Shown in pieces: positions 23,273 through 33,300 of a stretch of 64,000 nucleotides of DNA. The notes below the pieces were generated by a model, which did not search any database, had not been told where the DNA came from, and saw only the letters and a program-made list of their open reading frames with translations. Position 1 is the stretch's first letter. Each line of letters begins with the position of its first letter. Position numbers and translations under genes: made by a program. The stretch is from Roseovarius litorisediminis (GTDB lineage Bacteria; Pseudomonadota; Alphaproteobacteria; Rhodobacterales; Rhodobacteraceae). The stretch spans positions 372,001 through 436,000 of the forward strand of contig NZ_FWFL01000002.1 in the NCBI RefSeq assembly GCF_900172295.1, read 5' to 3'.

Positions 23273-25740
23273 GCGGCCCTCGGTTCATCTGCGGCGCTCT
23301 GCATTGCGGGGCGTATCCCGCGCAGACGCAAGGCATTGCTCAGCACAAAGACCGAGGATAGCGCCATTGCACCCGCCGCCAGCATTGGCGACAGCATCAT
23401 GCCAGTCACCGGGTATAGCGCGCCTGCGGCCACCGGGATCAGCGCTGCGTTATAGGCAAAGGCCCAGAAAAGGTTTTGCCGGATGTTGCGCATTACCTGT
23501 CGTGAAAGATGCAGCGCATTGACCACACCTGCCAGATCGCCGGACATAAGCACAATATCCGCGGCCTCAATCGCCACATCCGTGCCCGTTCCCACCGCCA
23601 GACCGATGTCGGCCTCGGCCAGCGCAGGCGCATCATTTATCCCGTCGCCGACAAAGGCTACAGGGCCAAAACGTTCGCGCAGACCCGAGATGGCCGCGAC
23701 CTTACCATCTGGCAATACCTCGGCTTCGATATGATCGATGCCCAGTTCGGTGGCAATCGCCTGTGCTGTGGCGGCGGTGTCGCCGGTGATCATCGCCACC
23801 TTCAATCCCTGGGCGTGCAATTGCTTGACCACTGCGCGGCTGGTTGGTTTCACAGGATCCGCCACGGCCAGCACGGCGGCCAGTTGGCCGTCGATGGCGG
23901 CAAACACGGGGGTCTGGCCCTTGGCCGTCAAGTCTTCGACCACACCCGCAAATCCATCAATGGCCACGTCCTCGCGTGTCATCAGGCGCTCGGCGCCGAC
24001 CAACATGTCACGGCCTTCGACGCAGGCCTGCAATCCATAGCCGCTGATTGCGGTGAATGTTGTCACCTCGGGCAGGTCCATTCCCTTGGCGGCGGCTTCG
24101 ATCGCGCGGGCTATGGGGTGTTCTGATTTGCCTTCAACCGCCGCCACCAGGCGCAGCACGGTATCATGCTCAAAGCCTTTTGCCAGTTCGATCCGTGTCA
24201 CTGTCGGGTGCCCTTTGGTCAGCGTGCCGGTCTTGTCAAAGGCCACTACGCGGGCCTCGTCCAGTTGCTGGAGTGCGTCGCCCTTGCGAAACAAAACCCC
24301 CAGTTCCGCCGCACGGCCCGTGCCCACCATGATCGACGTTGGCGTGGCCAGACCCATGGCGCAGGGGCAGGCAATTATCAGCACCGACACACCTGCAACC
24401 AAGGCATAGGTCAGTGCGGGTGTAGGGCCAAAGGCAAACCAGGTCGCGACCGTCAGCAGCGCCAGTGCAATGACCACCGGCACAAAAATGCGTACCACCT
24501 TGTCGGCCAGGGCCTGTATCGGCAGCTTGGCGCCCTGTGCCTGTTCAACCATGTCGATGATCCGCGCCAGAACCGTGTCACGGCCCACTTTTGTGGTTCT
24601 GAAGGCAAGCGCGCCTTCGCCGTTGATCGTGCCACCGATGACCTCTGCTCCGATGGTTTTCTCTACCGGCACCGGCTCGCCCGAGATCATGCTTTCATCG
24701 ACGTAGGAGGCACCTTTTGTTACCTCGCCATCCACAGCAATCTGTTCGCCGGGGCGGACATGTACGATGTCGCCCACGGCGACCTCATCAATGGCCAGAT
24801 CGATGATCTCGCCCTTGCGCTCGACCCGCGCAGTTTTGGGCTGCAGGCCGATCAACTTCTGGATCGCGGCGCCGGTGCGCCCCTTGGCCCGGGCTTCCAG
24901 CCAGCGACCCAACAGGATCAGGGTGACAATGACGGCAGCTGCCTCGAAATACACCGCGCGCGTGCTTTCGGGCAGCAAGGCGGGTGCGAAAAGTGCCAGG
25001 GTTGAAAATGCCCAGGCCGCCGAAGTGCCAAGGGCGACGAGGCTGTTCATATCCGGCGCGGCTTTCAGCAAGGCCGGGATGCCTTTGGTGAAAAACTGGC
25101 GGCCGGGCCAGATCAGTACCAGCGTGGTCAGCACAAATTGCAACAGCCACGACGTTTCACGGCCAATCGTGGCATCAACCCACCCCCGCATGCCGGGAAT
25201 GAAATGGCTGCCCATTTCGATCACAAAGACCGGCAGGCTAAGGGCAGCCGCGATCAGTGTCATTTGCCGGGCGTGATCAATCTCGGCCTGCCGTCGTGCA
25301 GCCTGATCATCGCCCGTGCCGTCTGCCGGACGGGCAGGATACCCCGCCTCGGTCAGTGCGCGCGCCAAAGCGCCGGGGGTGGTTGTGCCGGTCAGATAGT
25401 GCACCTGTGCTGTCTGGGTGGCCAGATTGACTGATGCCTCAAGCACGCCGGGCACACCTTGCAACGCCGCCTCGGCCCGGCCTACGCAAGAGGCACAGGA
25501 CATGCCGCTGACGGCCAGAGTGATAGCGGCTTCTCTGGCCGGATAGTTGGCCGCCTTCAACGCCGACGTGACGTCGTGCAGATCACCGCCGTCCAGCACC
25601 ATCTGTGCCGTCCCTGCCGCGAAATTGACTGACACATCGCTGACCCCTGTTACGCCCTGCAGGGCCCGTTCGGCCCGCCCGGCACATCCCGCGCAGGACA
25701 TGCCTTCGATTTCTATCCTGACCATGTTGGGTTTAGACAT
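23269..25740 (-). CDS. copA: Copper-translocating P1B-type ATPase
   Basis: An 823-residue pump with two N-terminal heavy-metal domains (Cys16/Cys19 in GMSCAGC and Cys82/Cys85 in GMSCASC). The transmembrane metal site is CPC in IIACPCAMGLATP, the phosphorylation site DKTGTLT, the HP motif SEHPIARA, and the hinge GDGINDAPAL. Eight membrane helices are expected in the usual P1B arrangement. It exports Cu(I) from the cytoplasm using ATP. The gene precedes cueR in the same operon and has a CueR-type promoter. Length and motifs are normal for the family. Confidence 0.96.
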   Translation of the reverse strand: MSKPNMVRIEIEGMSCAGCAGRAERALQGVTGVSDVSVNFAAGTAQMVLDGGDLHDVTSALKAANYPAREAAITLAVSGMSCASCVGRAEAALQGVPGVLEASVNLATQTAQVHYLTGTTTPGALARALTEAGYPARPADGTGDDQAARRQAEIDHARQMTLIAAALSLPVFVIEMGSHFIPGMRGWVDATIGRETSWLLQFVLTTLVLIWPGRQFFTKGIPALLKAAPDMNSLVALGTSAAWAFSTLALFAPALLPESTRAVYFEAAAVIVTLILLGRWLEARAKGRTGAAIQKLIGLQPKTARVERKGEIIDLAIDEVAVGDIVHVRPGEQIAVDGEVTKGASYVDESMISGEPVPVEKTIGAEVIGGTINGEGALAFRTTKVGRDTVLARIIDMVEQAQGAKLPIQALADKVVRIFVPVVIALALLTVATWFAFGPTPALTYALVAGVSVLIIACPCAMGLATPTSIMVGTGRAAELGVLFRKGDALQQLDEARVVAFDKTGTLTKGHPTVTRIELAKGFEHDTVLRLVAAVEGKSEHPIARAIEAAAKGMDLPEVTTFTAISGYGLQACVEGRDMLVGAERLMTREDVAIDGFAGVVEDLTAKGQTPVFAAIDGQLAAVLAVADPVKPTSRAVVKQLHAQGLKVAMITGDTAATAQAIATELGIDHIEAEVLPDGKVAAISGLRERFGPVAFVGDGINDAPALAEADIGLAVGTGTDVAIEAADIVLMSGDLAGVVNALHLSRQVMRNIRQNLFWAFAYNAALIPVAAGALYPVTGMMLSPMLAAGAMALSSVFVLSNALRLRGIRPAMQSAADEPRAA

Positions 25741-25770
25741 TGCGGCCTCTTCTGGCTGTCGTGTGGACTA

Positions 25771-25801
25771 CAGATAGGGGTTCCAGTCACGGGAAGGTCA
25801 A
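25771..25801 (-). promoter_or_regulatory. CueR-type promoter of copA-cueR
   Basis: On the minus strand, TTGACC (-35, at 25796-25801) and TATCTG (-10, at 25771-25776) are separated by 19 bp, the long spacer typical of MerR-activated promoters. Inside the spacer TTCC and GGAA form a dyad with a 7-bp gap, as in known CueR sites. It lies 30 bp upstream of the copA start. Confidence 0.8.
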
Positions 25802-25862
25802 GGGGCAACGGCGAAAATTCGTGCAGGTTTGCCGGCAAGGCGTTCCGCAACGCAACTTGGTC

Positions 25863-26273
25863 TTAGCTGTTGCGATACCGAAACACACCGGTCGCCGTTG
25901 CAATGATGGTGCCCTGTGCGTCGGTCACGCGCCCTTCGGCGAAATAGGTCTTTCTGCCGCCGCCGGTTCGCCAGCCTTCGGCAACCAGCACCGCGCCCTG
26001 CGCCTGTGCCAAATAGTTCACTGTCATTGACAGGGTCAGTGCCATCTGTTGCAGGTCGGGATCACCGGTATAACAGCCGGCAAATCCCATGGCCGTGTCC
26101 AGCAGCGTCGCATGCACGCCCCCATGTGGAAGGCCCTGACGGTTCAACAGGAAATCGCTCAGCGGGGCCTCGATCCGCGCATAGTCGGGCTTCCAGCTGG
26201 TTAAGGTAATGCCCAGATGCCTGGCCAGGGCCGAGGGTTCTTCAATCAGGCACGGATCAAGGTCTTCTCTCAT
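25863..26273 (-). CDS. PaaI-type hotdog-fold thioesterase
   Basis: A 136-residue acyl-CoA thioesterase of the hotdog fold. The signature NRQGLPHGGVHATLLDTAMG spans the central helix with the HGG motif and an aspartate likely to act in hydrolysis. The C-terminal strand pair includes GRVTDAQGTIIATATGVF. It overlaps the kinase-like gene upstream by 4 nt and forms an operon with that gene and an acyl-CoA ligase. It may release or proofread CoA esters made by the ligase. The precise acyl group is unknown. Confidence 0.9.
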   Translation of the reverse strand: MREDLDPCLIEEPSALARHLGITLTSWKPDYARIEAPLSDFLLNRQGLPHGGVHATLLDTAMGFAGCYTGDPDLQQMALTLSMTVNYLAQAQGAVLVAEGWRTGGGRKTYFAEGRVTDAQGTIIATATGVFRYRNS

Positions 26274-27298
26274 GCGATTCCTTTCGCAGCGGCCAGCCCG
26301 CCACGCGCAAATTCAGGTACGTACGCGCCCAGTTGCAGCCCGCGTTTCGGATCACTTGCATTGCCGTCCAGCGCACGTTTCTTCACGCCCTGCAATATGG
26401 CGGCCATGCGGAAATAGCAAAACGCCAGGTAGAATTCGAACCGCTTTATCCCACTTAGCCCGCGGCGGTGGCAGTATTCTGTGACAAAGCGCTCATCGCT
26501 CCAAAGGCCCAGCTTTTCGCGATCAACCCCTGCCAGCCCGCGCCCCTCAGTCGTGGCGGGCATTGACCATTGCATGATCACCGCCGCCAGATCGGCATAG
26601 GGATGCCCTATGGTCGAAAGCTCCCAATCCAGCACCGCCAGGCAATCTGGTCCGTTCTGTGCAAACAGAAGATTGTCCAGACGGTAGTCGCCATGTACCA
26701 GTGTGCGCTGGCCATCGTCATCGGGCATGTTGGTGTCCAGCCAGTCGATCAGTGCCGTCATATCGGCAAGATCTTCGGTTTGCGATGCGTGATATTGCTT
26801 TGTCCAGCGATCCAATTGGCGTTGATAGTAGTTGCCTGTGGGTCCGAAATCGCTCAGCCCCACAGCGTCAATATCGACGTTGTGAATTGCAGCCAGAACG
26901 CGGTTCATCTCATTCATTAGCGCGTCGCGCTCGGTCGGATCAAGATCAGGCAATGAGGGTTGGTCAAAGTTGCGACCCGGCACCTCGTCCATCAGGTAAA
27001 AAGCAGCTCCGATCACGTTATCGTCTTCACAAAGCAGATGCACCCGCGCGACCGGTACATCCGTGTCTGCGAGGGCCTGCTGCACGCGAAACTCGCGGTC
27101 CACTGCATGGGCTGATTTAAGCAGCACACCGGGCGGTTTGCGCCGGAGCACGTAGTTGCCAGACCGCGTTTGCAACCGGTAAGTGGGGTTCGATTGACCA
27201 CCGCTGAATTTGGTTGCTGTAACTGGCCTGTCAAACCCGGGCAGACGTCCTGCAACCCAGGCGGAAACCGCTGCCGTGTCCAACTGGGTGTCGCTCAT
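26270..27298 (-). CDS. APH-family phosphotransferase (ACAD10/11 N-domain or LvaA-like)
   Basis: A 342-residue protein kinase-like phosphotransferase. FSGGQSNPTYRL and YVLRRKPPG form the nucleotide-binding lobe, LVHGDYRLDNLLF carries the catalytic aspartate, and VLDWELSTIGHP the metal-binding aspartate. This branch is known from the N-terminal part of ACAD10/11 and from LvaA, which phosphorylate 4-hydroxyacyl-CoA. Its translational coupling with an acyl-CoA ligase and a thioesterase supports a substrate that is a CoA ester, not an antibiotic. No acyl-CoA dehydrogenase partner is encoded here. The function is inferred from family and context. Confidence 0.88.
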   Translation of the reverse strand: MSDTQLDTAAVSAWVAGRLPGFDRPVTATKFSGGQSNPTYRLQTRSGNYVLRRKPPGVLLKSAHAVDREFRVQQALADTDVPVARVHLLCEDDNVIGAAFYLMDEVPGRNFDQPSLPDLDPTERDALMNEMNRVLAAIHNVDIDAVGLSDFGPTGNYYQRQLDRWTKQYHASQTEDLADMTALIDWLDTNMPDDDGQRTLVHGDYRLDNLLFAQNGPDCLAVLDWELSTIGHPYADLAAVIMQWSMPATTEGRGLAGVDREKLGLWSDERFVTEYCHRRGLSGIKRFEFYLAFCYFRMAAILQGVKKRALDGNASDPKRGLQLGAYVPEFARGGLAAAKGIA

Positions 27299-28938
27299 GT
27301 TTGCGCCTCCCGCAGATCTGGCAACCTGTAATCGGCAAACTGCTCGCGTAGCGAGAGTTTTGAGATTTTGCCGGTGGCGGTCAGAGGCAGGGCGTCAACA
27401 TAGACCACATCATCCGGCAGCTGCCACTTGGTAAAATGCGGGGCCATGTGGGCGTGAAGATCCCCAAGCGAAGGGCGTTTATCGCCTGCGGCAACCGCGA
27501 CCAGAATCGGGCGTTCATCCCATTTTGGATGCGGTATTGAAATGACGGCACAGGATAAAATTCCGGGATGTGAGACCGCGGCGTTTTCGAGATCGATCGA
27601 GCTGATCCATTCGCCGCCCGATTTGATCAGGTCCTTGGCCCGGTCACGGATCACCAGTTGTCCTTCGGGACTGATCGAAGCCACATCACCGGTGCCAAAC
27701 CAGCCTTCCGCGTCCATTGCAGCCTTGGTTGCCGCGTCGTTTCGGAAATAGCCGCGGATGATGGTACTGCCGCGCACATATAATTCACCTCTGGCGTCAC
27801 CGTCATGCGGCTGACGCTGGCCTTCGTCATCCACAATCTTGAACTCTACCCCGAACAGCCGCCGCCCGGCACAGGCCTTGGCGGCGATACGGTCTGCCGC
27901 TGGTGCATCCTGCAGGGACGGGGGCAGCATGCCATGGCTGCCGATCGGGCTCATCTCGGTCATGCCCCAGGCCTGGCTGACCGTTACACCGCGCGCCTCA
28001 TAGTCTTCGATCATTACCTTTGGCGCGGCCGAGCCGCCGACCACCAGATCATCGAACTCCTCGGGCACGCGCCCCTGTTTTTTTATTTCTTCCAGCAGTC
28101 CGGCCCAGACGGTGGGCACGCCCCAGGCCGAATAGACCTTTTCGGCATCCATCAGGCGGAACAGGCTTGCCCCATCCAGATTGCCCCCGGGCATGACCAT
28201 CGTCATGCCGCGCAACGGTGCAGTATAGGGCAGGCCCCAGGCGTTGACATGAAACAGCGGCACTACCGGCATCACCCGGCGCCCGGCCTCAAAGCTGCGG
28301 GTTTGCCCGGTGGGGACCATCAGCGCATGCAGCACGGTGGAGCGGTGCGAATAAAGCGCCCCCTTCGGGTGGCCCGTGGTGCCTGAAGTATAGCAAAGAC
28401 CCGAGGCGGTATCCTCGGGAAACTCTTTCCAGTCAAAGGTTTGATCGTGCGGCGCAAGCAGGTCCTCGTAACACAGCGCGTCCAGTACTGTGTCGGGCAT
28501 ATGCGCCCGGTCGGTGAGGATCACAAACGTCAGTTCACGGGGTAACTGGTCACGCAGGTCTTCGACGATGGGCACGAAAGTGGTGTCGATAAACAGCGCC
28601 CGGTCGCCGGCATGGTTGATGATATAGACCAGCTGCTCGGCACTCAGGCGCGGATTGATCGTGTGACAGACAGCCCCAATGGCCGAAGCGCCGTAATATA
28701 GTTCAAAGTGGCGGTAGCCGTTCCAGGCCAGTGTCGCAACACGGTCACCCAGATTTATACCCATACTTTCAAGAGCATGGGAAAGTTTCGCCACCCGACC
28801 CAGTGTTTCGGGATAGCAAGCGCGGTGAATGTCGCCCTCGGTGCGGACCGAGATAATGCCCTGATCCGGCCAGGCCTCGACGGCATAGGTCAGGATGTCG
28901 ATGATCCTCAGGGGGCGGTGCATCATCATCGCTTGCAT
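27295..28938 (-). CDS. Acyl-CoA ligase (AMP-forming, AlkK/DmdB-like)
   Basis: A 547-residue member of the ANL superfamily. It shows the AMP/ATP motif [16 protein letters not shown], the adenine region [19 protein letters not shown], the hinge [17 protein letters not shown], and the catalytic lysine in [14 protein letters not shown]. It activates a carboxylic acid to the CoA ester. The length and motifs match medium- to long-chain or methylmercaptopropionate (DmdB-like) ligases; I cannot separate these without a tree. It is the first gene of a three-gene operon and overlaps the kinase gene by 4 nt. The start follows AAAGG. Confidence 0.9.
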   Translation of the reverse strand: MQAMMMHRPLRIIDILTYAVEAWPDQGIISVRTEGDIHRACYPETLGRVAKLSHALESMGINLGDRVATLAWNGYRHFELYYGASAIGAVCHTINPRLSAEQLVYIINHAGDRALFIDTTFVPIVEDLRDQLPRELTFVILTDRAHMPDTVLDALCYEDLLAPHDQTFDWKEFPEDTASGLCYTSGTTGHPKGALYSHRSTVLHALMVPTGQTRSFEAGRRVMPVVPLFHVNAWGLPYTAPLRGMTMVMPGGNLDGASLFRLMDAEKVYSAWGVPTVWAGLLEEIKKQGRVPEEFDDLVVGGSAAPKVMIEDYEARGVTVSQAWGMTEMSPIGSHGMLPPSLQDAPAADRIAAKACAGRRLFGVEFKIVDDEGQRQPHDGDARGELYVRGSTIIRGYFRNDAATKAAMDAEGWFGTGDVASISPEGQLVIRDRAKDLIKSGGEWISSIDLENAAVSHPGILSCAVISIPHPKWDERPILVAVAAGDKRPSLGDLHAHMAPHFTKWQLPDDVVYVDALPLTATGKISKLSLREQFADYRLPDLREAQT

Positions 28939-29115
28939 TTTGGGCCTTTCGCGGTTTCAGGGCTGACGGTTACATAATGACGCGGGCGGATCAATTCTGA
29001 ATACGTGTCAGGGACTTACGTCAATGGCATGTTGTGGCAGGATCGGGGGGTCTTGACCTTGGTCGTTTCACGCCGCATGTGCAGGGGGCGTCCCGCTGCT
29101 GACAGGAGACTAAGG

Positions 29116-29814
29116 ATGACTTTTGACCGTTCCATCAAGATTGCCCCGTCGATTCTTTCGGCTGACTTCGCCAATTTTGGTCAGGAAATTCAATGCATTG
29201 AGGCGCAAGGGTGTGATTGGGTGCATGTCGATGTGATGGACGGGCATTTCGTGCCGAACCTGACTTTCGGGCCGCCGTTGTTGAAGGCTATTCGCCCGCA
29301 TATCAAGACGGTGATGGACGTGCACCTGATGATTTCCCCGGTAGATCAATACATTAGCGCATATGCGGATGCCGGTGCCGATGTGCTGACGGCGCATCTT
29401 GAAGCCGGGCCGCATATACACCGAACCTTGCAGGCCATTCGTGGCGCGGGGTGCAAGGCGGGTCTGGCGCTGAACCCCGGCACCGGGATCGAAGATGTTG
29501 ATTACCTGCTGGATATGGTCGACCTGATTTGTGTCATGACCGTTAATCCCGGTTTTGGCGGGCAGAAATTCATTCACAGCCAGATAGATAAGGTGCGGAA
29601 ATTGCGGGAAAAAATTGGCGATCGTCCGATCCATATAGAAATCGACGGTGGCATAACCCCCGAAACCGCGCCCCTGATGGCCGAGGCCGGGGCAGATGTT
29701 CTGGTTGCCGGATCGGCGGTCTTTGGCGGGGGCAGCGTTGATAACCCTGACGTCTACGGCCAAAATATACGCGCCATCCGCAAAGCCGCCGAGGCCGCGC
29801 GACAAGAAAACTGA
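29116..29814 (+). CDS. rpe: Ribulose-phosphate 3-epimerase
   Basis: A 232-residue TIM-barrel enzyme interconverting ribulose 5-phosphate and xylulose 5-phosphate. Family signatures are IAPSILSADFANFG, VHVDVMDGHFVPNLTFGP, MDVHLMI, MTVNPGFGGQKF and EIDGGI, with the metal-binding His and Asp residues present. The ATG is preceded by AGGAGACTAAGG, and the frame stays open 37 codons upstream without homology. It may serve the pentose phosphate pathway. It is a single gene, followed by a 0.55-kb spacer. Confidence 0.96.
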   Translation: MTFDRSIKIAPSILSADFANFGQEIQCIEAQGCDWVHVDVMDGHFVPNLTFGPPLLKAIRPHIKTVMDVHLMISPVDQYISAYADAGADVLTAHLEAGPHIHRTLQAIRGAGCKAGLALNPGTGIEDVDYLLDMVDLICVMTVNPGFGGQKFIHSQIDKVRKLREKIGDRPIHIEIDGGITPETAPLMAEAGADVLVAGSAVFGGGSVDNPDVYGQNIRAIRKAAEAARQEN

Positions 29815-29815
29815 G

Positions 29816-29860
29816 AATCGTACGAAACGTACGATTTGTACGTGGATTTCGTACGCGATT
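29816..29860. repeat. GTAC-core repeat cluster downstream of rpe
   Basis: Four GTAC cores begin at 29820, 29829, 29838 and 29851, so the first three are spaced exactly 9 bp apart. The first two form a 9-bp inverted repeat (AATCGTACG, 3-nt gap, CGTACGATT). The cluster begins two nt after the rpe stop codon and 15-20 bp before a strong Shine-Dalgarno sequence. It could be a protein-binding array or an RNA hairpin; no T-run follows. Confidence 0.6.
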
Positions 29861-29887
29861 GGGGCGGCTTTCCCAGGAGGGGCATTA

Positions 29888-30040
29888 ATGGCAATTCTGC
29901 TTTTCCTTATGCATCGCCTAAAGGCCACCACGCGGTTTTTCCGGGCGGTGCGAATGGGTGACCCAAAACCCCATTTCCTGCCAGACAGGACGTGCCTGAA
30001 GACATCTGGATATTGTGCAAACCGGAAAGCAAACAGATAA
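29888..30040 (+). CDS. Possible 50-residue small protein between rpe and smc
   Basis: The ATG is preceded by a perfect AGGAGG at seven-nt spacing (29875-29880), which is unusual for a chance frame. The product MAILLFLMHRLKATTRFF begins hydrophobic and turns strongly basic, ending CANRKANR. This resembles small membrane-associated or leader peptides, but the protein matches nothing that I know. The codon use is not convincing, and the frame runs over sequence that may be only regulatory. Translation would need to be tested. Confidence 0.35.
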   Translation: MAILLFLMHRLKATTRFFRAVRMGDPKPHFLPDRTCLKTSGYCANRKANR

Positions 30041-30361
30041 CCAACTGTATGTTGTCTGCCGTTGACCTGAAAGAAGGGCTGCTCAGGCTGGCGCTGGCAG
30101 GTCTCCGGGAACTTTGGGGAGCCTCACAATACCGGTCCGATGCCTGCGCTTGGACTGGCAGTGCCCTGTATTTCAGTGTGTCTGCTTAGGGCCTGGGGCT
30201 GGCATTTATCCTTTTCTCTGACTTCTGGCAGCCTGTTACGCAATATATTGTGGATAACTATCGCTTTTCATCCATATCGTGGGGTTAGCCGTTGACAGGG
30301 GCCTTTCGCCTTCGTCACATTTAACCCAGATAGGAATCACCGACCCTGCCATGACCCTGAG
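30041..30361 (+). promoter_or_regulatory. smc upstream region with a DnaA-box match
   Basis: About 320 bp without a convincing gene. A perfect DnaA-box 9-mer (TGTGGATAA, complement of TTATCCACA) is at 30249-30257 in an AT-rich stretch. A TTGACA hexamer at 30292-30297 is a good -35 candidate for smc. A single box can occur by chance in a window this size. Confidence 0.5.
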
Positions 30362-30367
30362 GTGCCT

Positions 30368-33300
30368 TTGCAGTTCTCAAAACTCAGACTGACCGGCTTC
30401 AAAAGCTTCGTCGACCCCACCGATCTGATCATCGCCGATGGTCTGACCGGTGTTGTGGGGCCGAACGGCTGTGGCAAGTCGAACCTGCTTGAGGCGCTGC
30501 GATGGGTAATGGGCGAAAACCGCCCCACCGCGATGCGTGGCGGCGGGATGGAAGATGTGATCTTTGCCGGCGCCGCCACCCGGCCCGCGCGAAATTTTGC
30601 CGAGGTTATGATCCAGATCGACAACTCGGACCGGTTGGCACCTGCCGGATTCAATGACTCTGATCAGCTGGAAATCGTTCGCCGCATCACCCGCGATGTG
30701 GGGTCGGCCTATAAGGTCAATGGCAAAGACGTGCGCGCCCGCGATGTTCAGATGCTGTTTGCCGATGCCTCGACCGGCGCGCATTCGCCGGCCCTTGTTC
30801 GTCAGGGGCAGATCAGTGAACTGATCAATGCCAAGCCCAAATCCCGCCGCCGTATTCTGGAAGAGGCGGCTGGTATTTCCGGCCTTTATCAGCGCCGCCA
30901 TGAGGCCGAGCTGAAACTTAACGGGGCGGAAACCAATCTGGCACGTGTTGATGATGTGATTGAACAACTGGCCAACCAGTTGGCGCAGCTGGCGCGTCAG
31001 GCCCGTCAGGCGGCGCGGTATCGGCAGATCGGGGACGAGTTGCGCCAGGCCGAAGGCCTGCTGCTTTACCGGCGCTGGAAAGAGGCCGATCTGGCCCGAG
31101 CCGGTACGGAAGATGAATTGCGCGAACGCACCACCCTGGCCGCACAGGCCGAAGCGGCGGCGCGCGAGGCGGCAAAACTGCGCCTCAAATCCGACGACGC
31201 CCTGCCTGCCCTGCGCGAGGAAGAGGCGATTGCGGCCGCTGTCCTGCAACGGCTTCAGGTTCAACGTGACACGCTGAACGAGCAAGAGGCCAATGCGCGC
31301 GACCGCATTGAAACGCTGGAGCGCCGGATTGAACAGCTGGCCCGTGACATAGAGCGCGAAACCGGGCTTAACCGCGATGCGGGCGAAACCATCGAGCGGC
31401 TAGAATGGGAAGCGCGTGAACTGGCCAAGGCGTCCGAAGGGCATGATGCCCGGCTGGAGGCGGCGAATGCGTCTTCTCGCGAAGCCGCGCAGATTCTGCA
31501 GCAACGCGAAACCGACCTCAGCCAACTGACCGAGGATGTGGCCCGCCTGGCCGCCCGTCACCATTCGGCGCAGCGTCTGCTGGAAGACAGCCGCAAGACC
31601 CTGACCAAGAGCGAATCCGAGGCTGAGCGCGCCCGAGCCGCCGTGGCCACCTCGCAAGAGGCGCTGTCAAAGGCCGGGGCCGATTATGACGCCGCCCATA
31701 TCGCCGAGGCGCAGGCCACTGCCGCCGCCGCCGCTGCCGAGGCCGCTTTGATCGCCGCTGACGAGGCCCGTACCGAGACCCAATCGCGCGAGGCCGAAGC
31801 CCGCGGCCATCGCTCAGAGGCTGAAGGCGAGGTCAACGCTCTGCGCGCCGAGGTTTCAGCTCTGGCCAAACTGGTGCAGCGCGACACCGCTGAAGGTGGC
31901 CAGATCATGGATCGCCTGCAAGTGGCGCAGGGCTATGAAAAGGCGCTTGGCGCGGCACTGGCCGATGATCTGCGCGCGCCCGAGGTTGATGCCGACGGCC
32001 CTTCAGGCTGGGCCGTGTTACCGGGATATGCCACCGCGCAAACCCTGCCTGACGGGGTTACTGCGCTGACCAATCACGTCTCGGTTCCCGAGGTGCTGAC
32101 TCGCCGTATGGGTCAGATCGGCCTGGTCGATCCCGAAGACGGCCCGCGCCTGCAACCCCAGCTGAAACCGGGCCAGCGGCTTGTCAGCCTCGAAGGCGAT
32201 CTGTGGCGGTGGGACGGGTTTCGCGCCTGGGCCGAAGATGCGCCCTCGGCCGCCGCTCTGCGCCTGCAGCAGCTCAACCGCCTTGAAGAACTCAAGCAAC
32301 AGCTTGAACATGCTACCGCCCGCGCCGACGGGGCGCGGCAGGCCCACGAAACCCTGACTGCCAAACTGGCCAAGCACACCCAGCAGGACCGCGAGGCGCG
32401 CGACGCCCGCCGTGCCGCCGACACCGCAGTGAACGAGGCCAACCGTGCCCTGAGCCGCGCCGAGGCCGACCGTAACCTTGCCCAATCGCGGCTTGAATCG
32501 CTTGGTCTTGCCGTCACCCGACACGAAGAAGAGGCGATGTCGGCGCGCAAACAGCTGATCGGGGCCGAAAAGGGCCTGGCCGATCTAGGCGATCTGGAGG
32601 CCGCCCGTGCCGATGTCGAAGACATCAAGATGACGGTCGAGGCCGCGCGCATGATGATGATGACCAAGCGCTCGGCCCATGACGAGTTGCGCCGCGAGGG
32701 CGAACAGCGCACCCGCCGCATGCAGGAAGTGACCAAGGAAATCAGCGGCTGGCGTCATCGCCTTGAGACCGCCGAGAAACGCAGCGCCGAACTGGCTGAG
32801 CGCAAGGAAACCTCTCAGGTGGAATTGAAAGAAGCCTCTGCCGCCCCTGAGGAAATCGCCGCCAAACGCTCGGAACTTGGCAATGAGATCACCAAGGCCG
32901 AGGCCCGCCGCGCGGCTGCTTCCGATACGCTTTCCACCGCCGAAGGCGCCGCGCGTCAGGCCGTCGAGGCCGAGCGGAATGCCGAACGTGCGGCCAGCGA
33001 GGCGCGCGAGGCCCGCGCCCGCTCTGAGGCCCGCGCCGACGCCGCCCGCGAAACCCTGGCCCATGCTGCCGAACGCATCAGGGATGAGCAGGAAACCACA
33101 CCTGACCAGCTGCTGGAACATCTTGGTGCGGACCCTGACAAGATGCCCGCCTCTGACGCGATCGAGGCCGATGTGAACCGTCTCAAGCGCCAGCGCGACG
33201 CACTGGGCGCCGTCAACCTGCGCGCCGAAGAGGACGCCAAAGAGGTTGAGGAAGAACACAACAATCTGGTGGCCGAAAAGACCGATCTGGAAGAAGCCAT

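Noticed and set aside
29005-29115. N-terminal extension of rpe
   Set aside because: Homology starts at MTFDRSIKIAPSILS, which has its own binding site; the upstream codons are not conserved-looking.
30240-30300. Replication origin near smc
   Set aside because: Only one DnaA box and no cluster, dnaA, parAB or repABC genes nearby.
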